Below, piece by piece: positions 1 through 10,900 of a stretch of DNA of 64,000 bases. A model generated the notes under the pieces. The model made no database searches. It saw only the letters and a program-made list of their open reading frames with translations, and was not told the DNA's origin. A program made the translations under genes and the position numbers. How positions within the stretch are numbered: the first letter of the stretch is position 1; each line of letters starts with the position of its first letter. Source of the stretch: Deuterostichococcus epilithicus (taxonomy: Eukaryota; Chlorophyta; Trebouxiophyceae; Prasiolales; Stichococcaceae); assembly GCA_033439295.1 (NCBI GenBank), contig JAVTLE010000016.1, positions 1,426,001 through 1,490,000 of the forward strand, given 5' to 3'.

Positions 1-108
1 TGCATTTGTGGCGTATTAGCACAGGATGGCTTAGCAGTGCCGTGGACAACACATATACCCAAGTATCTATGCCAACTGGTTAACTCGGGGCTTGGCCTCG
101 ACTCGTAG

Positions 109-876
109 GGGGTCAAGGAGGCCAGAGAGAAGGCGGAACGTGAGGAGCAGGCCATCCGCAGGTACGAGGCGCAGGAGGCGGAGCGGCTCACAGCAGCTGC
201 GGCTGAGAAGAGGCTGCAAGCTGCGCGCGTCAAGGCTGCGATCGATCAGGCAACCCTTCAGACTCAAGAAGTAGCATGACGAATGCTGCCTCTTGGCTAA
301 TCGCTTCCAAGTCTGCCGGTGCATGGAACCCATGCCTTATGGCAACCTGGAACCAGCATGGCTACCTGCTTGTGCAGTCTCGCCTTCTTCTTCTCAGCAG
401 CTCGCGCTCAAAAGCGAGCGGGCGGCGGCGGAGGTGGCAGCGGCTACAGAGCATCTGAAGGCCATGCGGCTCGCAATCCACACGGAGGCTGCTGCAGAAG
501 CCGCCTGGGCAAGTGCTGCCCGGCAGAGAGCCCAGGAAATTGGGTGCGCATCGTCATCGGCGCCTGCCATGTTTATTTTTTTTGTCACTGCACGAATCGT
601 CTCAAAACGGCTTAGAATCCTTGTAGTGGTGAAACGGCGTTTATCTAACTCGCATGCAGGCGCGCACAGCAACTACAGCATGAAAAGCAGGAGAACGCAT
701 TTGTGGCAGAGGCACAGATGGTGGGCGCCGAACGGCGCTTGAATGCTTGCGCCTTCAAGCAGGCGGCTCGCCAACAGCCGTTGCCTGCATCGCAGAGGCG
801 CCAGCCATACCGACCAATCTGCAATACTGCTGCAGAGCATCCAACTAATTGGTTGCGCGTCTTTGAAATTAGTTGA
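109..876 (+). CDS. C-terminal part of an unidentified coiled-coil protein (5' end outside window)
   Basis: Three exons are visible: 109-270, 398-543 and 660-876, ending in TGA at 874-876. The phases join correctly (0, then 2+1). The first exon follows an AG acceptor at 107-108, so the gene starts upstream of the window. The peptide is about 174 residues and rich in Ala, Glu, Arg and Gln, with heptad-like charged repeats such as AEREEQAIRRYEAQEAERL, which indicates a long alpha-helical coiled coil. The last 35 residues turn basic and proline-rich and are not helical. I do not recognise the family. A cytoskeletal, ciliary or centrosomal scaffold is possible but is only inferred from the coiled coil. 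The gene is convergent with DNA2. Confidence 0.5.
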
Positions 877-1189
877 AGTCACTGCTTGCAATATATGTAC
901 CCTGCAAGTAACATGGCAGTTGCAACGCAGGAATTGTCAAGTTGGCAGGAATTGTGTAGCATCCCAGCGCGTCACCCAAGCGTGCTGTCTTGAAAGACGG
1001 TGTTGGTCCTTCCTTTCAGCTCTGCCAGACCACTTCGACTACGGTGGTCGGTGTATCCTACCTTAAGACGTCCTTCATAGGTATCACAAGCCGATGCAGA
1101 TCGAGTAACAAGTGCAACCTCTTTGAATGTCCCAAGGAGGACCCTTGAGCAACAGCTAACTTGCAGAGCTTTCCCGTCTGGTTCAGCAT
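877..1189. other. Convergent intergenic region, coiled-coil gene / DNA2
   Basis: This 313-bp stretch lies between two stop codons on opposite strands, so it should hold both 3' UTRs. I see no credible open reading frame, RNA gene or clear repeat in it. Confidence 0.5.
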
Positions 1190-4100
1190 TTAAGTCTCCA
1201 GCAGCTGTGCCAGCAGCGGGTCAGCCGCGGCGCCGGCCGGCAGCGCCTGCAGCCAGCCATGGCCCGACATGAGGCCCAGAAGGTGGCCGAACAGCGGCAC
1301 GCTGGCCAGCGTGGCCGCCGAGCCGACCAGCACCAGCTTGGCACGGGCGCGCGTGACGGCGACATTCACGCGGCGCCAGTCTGCCAGCAGGCGCCCTGCC
1401 TCGCGGCCGGCGTTCGAGCGCACCAGCGACACCAGCACGCACTCCTTGTCCCGGCCCTGCCGATCAGCACAACGTCTGCTCAGCAGCCCCGGTGGTGGTG
1501 GGAATGCACCGCGCACAGCGCCACCGGCACACAAATGGCATGTAAATGGTGTAGTGAGCCTCCCAGCTGTGGAGGCAGCACAGCATGTTTGGCAGGGGCC
1601 TGTCCTGCCTGCACACACCCAGACCCGCCCACGTATCCGCATTGGCCATACAGGGCCACTTGAAGATGCAGTCACATGCCACACCTGGTACTTGTCGACG
1701 GTGAGCGCCTCCATGCCCTCCAGCCCCACCTTTTTCGCCGCCTTGGTCAGCAGTGCCACCTGCGAAGCACAACGCTCAGGCATCGATGCGCGCGATCCTG
1801 GTGCGAATGCCGGAGAGTTCGACGCGATCCGCGCTGCACCTCCAGAGGCCCTTCCATGCCCACCCCCAGCCCTCCTCACGAAGGCCGCCGAGTCTCGGCT
1901 GAGATGTGCGGAGTCGTCGCAGCACACACCTCGACGCCACTCTATTGCTGACTTGAAACTGCAATGGCACACAAGTATACACACCGACAGGATGGCGGTA
2001 GCTGGGTGTTCCACCCACACTGACCTGGGCCCGGTATGGAGAGATGGCGCCGATGTCAGCCACAGGCAAGCCACCAGCCACCAGCGCCGCCGCAATGCGC
2101 ACCAGAAGCGCCGCCTCGCCGCCGTTCGCCACGGTCTCTGCGGCAGCGGTCTCCGCCATGTCGCTGCAAGCATCGGTGTCCAGGAACACCGCGCGCCGCC
2201 GCGGGTCCAGCACCTGGCGGCAGCCACAGCGGAACAATGTCAGGCACTGTCCATTCGCAGTGAGGTCCTCATGCGACTGCAGGGTCCAGATGCTGAGGCG
2301 AGCACCCTCCTCACCTGCAGCTGCCATTGCCGGGCAAGATCACCTAAGCAATGCGGGGCAGCACCAGCTGCACTACTCCTGCAGGTGCGACTTCTATATG
2401 GACAATGACATGGTCGTATACAGATCTGCCGAAGAAAGGAAGCTGTGCGCAGCCCCACCCGGCGCAGCCAAGGCGGCAGACCGAGGCCGTCCAAGCCAGC
2501 GGACAGCCGCAGACCGCGGCCCGCGACAGCGGCGCTGCCCGCGGCGAGTGCGCCGCTGTACACTAGCGCGTTGGGAAGCGCCATGATGTCGGCAGCCATG
2601 CGATATTGCGCCCGCAGCGTCACCACCGCCTATAGACAGAAACAAAATTCCTTGACTCTGTGATGTGCTTCCCCGCATGCATACAGACGCCATGATGTCC
2701 GCCGCCACGCAGTGTTGCGCCCGCAGCGTCACCGCCTGCACGAAAGGCATTCTGTTTGGCGTGCGTTCAGACGCCTGAAGGCTCTTCTGGCGTGGACGAG
2801 CGGTAAGGCATTGTCCGGATCTATGCCAGCATTCACCCTTCATGACAGCGAAATTGTGCAGAAACTGCCACATGTCGTTGCCCAGGCTGCGGTGGAACTG
2901 CACAAGCGAGAGGCGGCAGGACAGCACGAAGTCAGAGGGCAGGGAGGCGCGCGAGGCGGAAGCGCGCACCTGGGGGTGGGCCTCGCACAGGCTGCGGAAC
3001 AGGGAGCGGCACAGGCCGCCCGCCTCCGCCGCCGGGTTGGTCACCAGCGGCGGCAGCTGGTAGTGGTCCCCCACCTGCACCCGGAACAGGATCGGATTTC
3101 GCGTAATCGCCAGACTGCAGGGGAATCTGCGGCATCGTAGCTGCAACTTCACACTCCATCTCGGCATGCTGGCTCTGCACATGGAGGCATGTAGCAAGCG
3201 CATCCGAACTACATGTGCATCCAGTGACGCCATGCCGGCACACTTCCGAACAAAGGCGATGATGGGAGTTTCAGGCCCAACAGAGCGAGCCGCTGGTTGC
3301 GCACCAGCACAAAGGCGCGGGCCTTGAGCAGCGGCGCGATGGTGGCTGGCAGCGTCATCTGACCCGCCTCATCCACAATGACCACGTCAAAGGTGTGGCG
3401 CTGCAGCAGCGGTGAGTTGACGCCTAGGCACGTGGCGCCCACCTGCGAGGCACAACAAATTCCAGGTATCAGCGTTCAGTAGGCAGCCAAGCGACCTGTA
3501 CCACTCAGAGGTCGCCCCAATGATGGCGTCTGCAACGGAAGCTGTACTCGGACCATACCCGAGTACCGCCGGCTGCAGAAGCTGCAAGCGCATGCAAACA
3601 CAGCTGCGCGGCTGAGCTGGCCAAGACACATGTCGGCAGCAGGACTGACGCTCGCACAATGACGGCCTGGCAGCGGGGTCGGCGTCAGATCCTGTGAACG
3701 CGCAGAAGCGCACCACGCCGGCGGAGCGGGCGAGGCCGCGCAGGCGCGCGACTGAGGTGTCGGGCCACAGGCCGCCGCCGGGCAGGCACTCCCGCAGAGC
3801 GGGCGCGATGGAGTCGGCGCGGCCGAGGCGCAGCACCGGCAGCCCGCTCGCCCGCAGCCGCACCAGGATGTTGTCGACCCCGCTGCAGCGCAGCACACGT
3901 GAAAACGGTCAGTACGAACTTCGTGGACGGCTCACTTCGCTGAGGCAGGGCCAGCGCCTTGGCCGCAGGGTCGCGCCAGCGGCGCGAGCCGCAGACGTAC
4001 GACTGCAGAGCGCCCTGCTCGCCACGCAATCTGATCATCAACGACCCCTGTTGCCAGATAGTCACCAAAGCCCTCACAGCACCTCACAGCACTGGTCACC

Positions 4101-4888
4101 ACCTGCCAGCCGCTTGCTGCAGCACCAGCAGGGCACCGCACCAGGGCAAAGCGGGCTCCCATGCCTCAATCGGGCGTCACCTGTTGGTGTAGGAGGTGAC
4201 GAGCACCGTCTTGCGGGCGTCCAGAAGGGCGCGCACGGCGGCGCAGATGACAGCCGTTTTGCCGGTGCCCGGCATGCCCAGCACCAGCGCATAGTCCCGT
4301 GCCGTGAGTATCCTGCGCACGCCAGGGTGAATGGGTATCTGTGTCCAGCAGCATGGGATGCTCGGCTGTTTGAAGGACACTAGAGATACTGTCTCAAGCG
4401 CTCGCTTGGCCCTCGTAATACAGCAGTCTATTGCAAATGCTGGCGTGGCATTCGCACAAGGAGCTGGCAAGCTGCATATCTAATATTACCGGGAAGAAAC
4501 ACAACACTACCAACAGTATTGGTAAAGATGCAGACCTGTGGACGGCGGTGCGCTGGCCATCGTTGAGGCCGTCATCCGCCACGACGCCTTGCTCCGGACC
4601 TGCCGCCGCCGCTGCTCCGCCGCCCTGGCCGCCGCCCAGCTGGGGCCTGCCGCGCTGCGAAGCCGGCTGTGTCGGCGGCTGCTGCGTCGTGCGCTGCCTG
4701 CCGGTTCCTGCTGCCTGCGTCGCTGCAGCAGTCCGAGCGTCGGGGATTTGCCCATAGGGCGCTGCCGGCAGCGCGGCAAAGGGAGCTCGCAACGTCGCAT
4801 CCAGTTTGCGGCCGACGAACTTCTGCGGCGCCGCGCCGCCGCCGTTGGGCTGCCGCGGGGCGCCGCCGGCGCTGTTGGCTCCACCGCC

Positions 4889-4925
<37 letters not shown>

Positions 4926-7900
4926 GCGGCAGCGTCCGAGCCTGGCGCCGCGTCCTCAGCGAGGTCGTCTTCGTCCAACTCCTCCATCTCGGCAGCCTGG
5001 GAATGGCGCATGGCGCCCGTCGGCTGCGACGCAATGCGCGGCGGCACCAGCGCCACGATCAGCGACGACAGGTGCCGGGCGCGGCGGCTCTGCGTGTGTG
5101 TGTTATACCAGCGTCAACAACCGTCATAGCTCCTCAGTCATACGAATTGTAATAATCACTGCTGAGTTGAGACATGCACAGGGTGATGCATCAGCTGCTG
5201 CAGCCTGGCACAAGCTCATGCTGTGAAATAGTGTTTGTGGTCCTGCTTGGATCAGTGCTGTACGTGTAGCAATGCACTTTGACAAGAATAAATATGAAAA
5301 CATAAAACCTCCGAGGGCTGGAGTGGGCAGCGCACATGAAAATATCAAGAACATTGTCAGGCAGGAGGCAGTCCTGCGAGTGCGAAGCCACTCACGGTGC
5401 CGGCAAGCTCGACGAGGGCGCCGCGAAGGCGCGAGAACACAGACGCCACATCATCCCGATCCACGCGCCATCGCACGCCCGGCGCGCTGAGCCCGCCGCC
5501 CGCGCCCGCGAGCATGCCTGCCGCCTGCAACACGGGTTCGTGTCCGTTTGTGGCAGGGCCATCTCTGCCGAAATTACCGGACGAAAACCGGGTTCCCAAC
5601 GATGTCTTCAGCGTGTGACCGACCTGATGCGCCTGCTGCACAGCACCTCTGGCTTGCCAGGGCCAGCGTCGGCACTCCGCTCACAGTGCTTTTCCATAAG
5701 GCCCCACAGCCGCTCGCACCTGTGCCGGCGCATCGGCGAGCGAGGCGCGCAGGGGCCGCTGCAGCGACAGCGTCACGCCACTGGCATCGCAGGCCTGCAC
5801 CAGGCCCCGCGCAACGGCCGGCTGCGGGCGCCGCCCCGGTACAGCCTCCAGACTGAGAACTACGAGCTCCCCCTCATTGAAGCCCGCCTGCACCACAGCC
5901 GCCTGCGGCGGTGGTAAACGAAGGCAAGCCACTTCACTTGCTTTTCACATGCTTGCCGACCGCAGTGCTTTTCGGGATGAGACTGCTCTGCTCACTCCTG
6001 CATGAATTCTTCCGGCAGTGTCTGAGTGTTTCAGGACGGTTTTAAAGAAGTTGTCATTGTCAGCCTTGGCGTACCTGCTGCGTCTGTGTGGACGCGGCCA
6101 ACGCCGGAGCTCGCAGTGATGCCGCCGTGGCGAAAGTGTACACGAAGGCGCCGGGCGCGTCGCCGGGCGCCTGGGCCGTCAGCACGAGGTCCGCAATGCA
6201 GCCGCCCCGCGACTGCCGCTGCTCGCCTGCTCCACCAGATGGGCCCATCAGGGTGTCAGGGAGTAGGTTAGGAGCGTGCAGCCAAGGTGAGGGAAAATCA
6301 GGTTGCTGTGATATAGACAAGAATACCTTAACGTGTTTTAAGAACAGAGTACTCATCGCTGTCCACCTGACAGACGCCGGCTGTCAGCGCGCCCGGGCGG
6401 ACGAATGCACCAGCAAAGGTGCTTGCTGCTGACGAGACGGCTGAGGTTGCTGCACCCTGCTGCACCTCACGGGTGCCAGATGTCGGCTCGGCGGGCTGCG
6501 GAGCTGCCCTCTTACCAAATGATGCACTGGTGCTTGCACTAGCTGCTCCACATTCCAGCTGGCATCACTGTTCACCTGACAGGCGCCAGATGTCGGCGCG
6601 GCGGGCCACGGAACCGCCCTCCTCCAGATCCAGCAGCCGGTGCCAGTGCGAGAAGAAGGCCGCGTCACCTGGGCCGAGGTGGCCCGCCTGCAACTGAAAC
6701 GCCGGGCCCATGCCCGCGCTGTCAGAGGTGCCGCCCTCCAGCGCCTGTCGGATGCACATATGAGTCGTTGACTGAGCCACTGGCATATGCCCTCGAAATC
6801 TCTGGTAGGCCCTCCGTTCCCGTGCTGTTAATTGTTTGCGCATGTTTGTGCTGACGATCAGAGGTTCAGAAGTTTGGAATTGCCTGCACCAAGGCGCATT
6901 TCATTGCTCATGTTGCCGGAGACGCCTTGCCAAGTTTGTCAGCCGGAGGTGCCGGGTGACGAGGAGGAGGGAGGCGCGCACCTTGTGGGCGACGGCGCAG
7001 GTGGTGAGCGCGAAGCAGCGGGAGCAGCCGCGGGGACTGGGGTCGCGCAGCATCGGCGGCAGCGTGCCGGCCGCGAGGTGCGCCACCAGGCCATTGCGCA
7101 GCACCATCAGCGACGCCACCTCGCCGGGGCTGTTGACCACCGCCTCTGGCTCCTGCAGAGCAGCAGGGCAGCTGCTGCAGCAATGTGCCTCCAACAAAGT
7201 GGATTGGTGCTTGAGACGAGGGTGCAGAGGAACATGTTTCCTCAAGCCCGGTGATGGTGTCTTGACAGCCATGGGTACAGCCCTGCAGGTGTCCCGTGCA
7301 AGACGAAGAGCAGGACACTGGTGGCCAACACCGCACCGGCTGGTTGAGATACCACAGCAAGCCCAGGTCTGTGGCCACCCCATAGCGTTCACGTAGCAGC
7401 AGCAGGTACAGCGCCACCTACATCCGTGCAGCACATGGCCTGAATGTGCTGATTTTGTGTTAGTGGTACCCAGTGGAGTGGGTATCTGGGTGGGTATTGT
7501 TGAGAGCTTTGTTTATCGGGCCAGTAGCCCTGCGATTCCCTGTGCGTCGAGGGGCGCGCACAAGATCGACTGCCGCTTCATCAGCATGCTGCCGGCAGGG
7601 CATCGCATACACTGGATCGATCCGGCCTGGTGGACCTCACCTGGGCGCGGTGGCTGTGGTGGGGGCGGCCGGTCTTGAACTCGAAGGGCGCCAGCGCCTG
7701 CTGCACGGGCGTTGCCAGCGGCTGCTGCTGCCAGCGCTGCTGCTGCTGCTGCTGCCCGGCCTGCCAGGGGTGCCGCTGCTGATGGTGCCCTGGGCCGTTC
7801 TGCTGCTGCTGTTGTCCGTGCTGCTGCTGCTGCTGCTGCTCATTCTGCCTGTGCTGCAGCCCGGCCAGCAAGGCACTGCTCTGCTGCACGCCTGCCCGCC

Positions 7901-10900
7901 CACCCTGGATCCAGTTCTGCATGCCAGGCGGCGGCTGCTGCGGCTGCGGCGCCGCTGACATGCCGATGCGCAGCGAGGCATCGATGTTGCCCTTCAGCCC
8001 GAGGCGCGGTGCCCACACCGACTCCTCAATGTCCACTACCTCCTGTTGGGCAGAAGTCGAACACAAAGGCGTTCAGGTGCGGAAGGGGCCGGTGCTGCCT
8101 TGCAGTTGGTGGGTCCTGAAGGAGGCACTGCCACAGCGGGCAGGAGCAGATCGTGTGACCATTGCGACGGCACCCACTGTAGGATGCTACACATCAGGCA
8201 GATAGATCTGCGGCCTACCGCAGATGCCGGCGCTGCGAACAGTACTCGTACTTCCTCTCGACTTTAGCCAGGCAAACAGTGCAGTTTATACAGCTCGCCA
8301 TGGAGGCTATCCTTCGGGGCCGGAGGATCGACTGTCGAGGCCTCACCTGGATGCACAGCGCCTTGCTGGTCTGGCCGCCAAAGCCAGGCCCCATGGACAC
8401 CATTGCCTGCGGCTGCGGCTGCACGAAGGTGCGCAGCCAGTTGGCCATCGCTGGTGCGGCCTCCTCGACTTTGGCTGCCGCCTGGAACTCGTCCATGCCC
8501 GCCTGCGGGCCCGCGTGATGAAGCGTTTAAAGCTACCAATCCCCCCGAAATCCGTCCAGCCGGCGCCTCTCTCGGCAAAAATCGAAAGAATCGAACAGCA
8601 TGGATCCGCGACCATCGTAATGCCTGTCCAGCAAACACCATCACCTGGCTGTCTGCTGGTAGCCGGCCATACCATCAGGGAGAGCGCACCTCCAGGAGCT
8701 TGCTGGCGGCAGCCTCGGCGATGGGTCTCGCCCGTGCCACGAGCGCCTCCTCACTGGTAATGCACTCCGTCAGCGCGGCCTGCGCGAGCAAACACAGAGA
8801 GTACATGGCCGATCTGGCTCTGGATGCGCTTCCAAGGGAGTCTGCCAGGAAGAATCTGCTGGCAGAAGCTCGAGGGCACGGACCGGCAGCAGGCGGTCAG
8901 GCTGGGTGCCGCTCACAGCAGCAAGCCTGTCCGAGCTGCTGTGCTGAGGTCGCAGTCACAATCCGGCTCGCATGACCGCAAGATCCGACACGCCTCTCAC
9001 CTGCAGCAGCTCGTGCAGCAGGGTGCCGCTGACGGCGGCGGCGTTGGTTGTCCCGCCGCCGTAGCGCTCCTCCAGCACCGCCTTGCGCTGGCAGCCGAGC
9101 GCGCCGGCGATACGCGTGCCTGCACTCGGCAACATTCGCTGGTGGGTGCACCAGGGGTGCCGGCGCCAGGCCATCAGGACATGTCGAACAGCCCGCACAT
9201 CCGGCGAAGGCGACGAGGCGCCCCACCAGGAGGGCCGCAAGCGGGTTCACTCACCGGACAGCAGGATGTCGGGGTGGAGGATGAGGAGGCCCTCAGAATG
9301 CGTCAGGCGCACGTGCGCCGCTCCGTCGCTGCCCGGCTCCAGGGCCGGCACTATCAAGTGCACCGGGTCGCCCGGCGCCGCAGGCGTCCCATCCCAGCTG
9401 TCCTGCAGGTGCGCGACCACCTCCCCGCCCTGCACACGCGATCGGCAGCCAAATCAGAGTATCATCATTACTCTCAAACTTACTTCATTGCGTCGGAGGC
9501 GGTCGGAGGCGCCGCTTTCGGAGGCTGGCGGATTTTCCGAGACTGGCTGTGCTGGCGCAGACGCCGCAGGGGTGCAACGCTGCATGTCAGTCGAATGCTA
9601 GGATGAGTCCCGAGCTGCTTCAGTATGTCAGACACGATCCTTATGCAAAGGCCTTTCGGCACAGGCATGATCGCCTCGACATGTAGCATGCCCACAGCAC
9701 TCGATGCTGCCAGCAGACATCGTGGAGTGGGCCAGCAGTAAAGAGCAATCGCGTGCCGTTGCCTCGTTGAGCAGGCGCAGCCGCGTCTCCTGCGGCCCGT
9801 GCTCCACCTCCAGCACCACGTGCAGCAGCTGCTCTGGCGGCGGCTGCGGCTGCGCCAGCCTGATCACAGCAACGACCAGGACCAATCTCGCCATGCTCTC
9901 GTGAGGTGCTACGTGACATTGGTGTATCGTGCGTATGGACCGAGCCGCATGGACTGAGCTGCATGGACCGAGCGACAGACGACGATGGGCATCTGCAGCC
10001 TGACTGGATAAATGCAGAATGCAGTGTGGAGGCACCCTTGCCTGTCGGGCACGACAGTGCCAGCTGCACACACGGCCTTCAAGGCCTCGGCCTGCAATGC
10101 AGGTAAGCTGATCAGATGACAAACTCGCCTGGCAGTTTCTCGCGGCAAACGACAGCTGCTTTCGGGCTGTCATACACCAGCCTGTATGGGCCATAGAACT
10201 GCAAGCCACGTCGTGTGTTGTGCAGTTCGGCTGACAGCACAGCATGCGCATTTCCCTCCGCCCCACTGCTGATGCTGACCACAGGATGCACTTCCACCTT
10301 TGGAAGATTCCCACCTGCCGCTCAATGGCTTCCACCTTGGCGAGCAGCTCCGTCTCGCCGTCGCTGTCCGAGAACATGCCCGCCCACGGCTGCGCCGCAG
10401 CCGGCTGCGGCGGCTGCTGATACGCTTGCGCCGGCGGTGCCTGTTGGCGAGGTTTTGGCGCCGGCTCGGCGCCAGCCCGATGCTGACGCTGCTGGACTGG
10501 CGCTGGCGCTGCTGCTGGCGGTCGCTGACCAATCGAGTCGGACGGCTGCGGCTGCTGCGGGTGCCTGCCAGCTAGCGCGTCCGGATGCGCGCCGCCTGGG
10601 GCGGTGCGCGGCAGCGCAGCGACCGGCAGCGCCTGTGGCCCCCCAACCTGCGGTGGCAGCGGGCAGCGACGCTGCTGCTGCTGCTGCTGCTGCTGCTGGG
10701 GGCCCGGCTGCGCATTGCCGCCCCGGGCGGCCAGAGTATACGCCCCTGGGTGCGAGGCTGTGCGCTGCTGGCCGATGGGAGCGACTGCGGGCGCGCTTGC
10801 TGCGCCAGGCGCCGTGGGTGCAGCGGCAGGGGCAGACTGCATCGTGCGAGCTCGGCTGGCTGCCAGTGCTGCTTCCTCCACTGCCGCCAGGAGCGCGTCA

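Noticed and set aside
1457-3460. Shared GTTGTGC near the 3' ends of several minus-strand introns
   Set aside because: It occurs in four introns (acceptors at about 1457, 1760, 3443 and 49791) but is short and not at a fixed distance. It may be chance or a branch-site context rather than an introner element.
4538-5226. Plus-strand ORFs with poly-Leu and Ala runs
   Set aside because: They are the reverse reading of DNA2 exon 23 and its CAG tract, whose minus-strand protein is conserved and phased.
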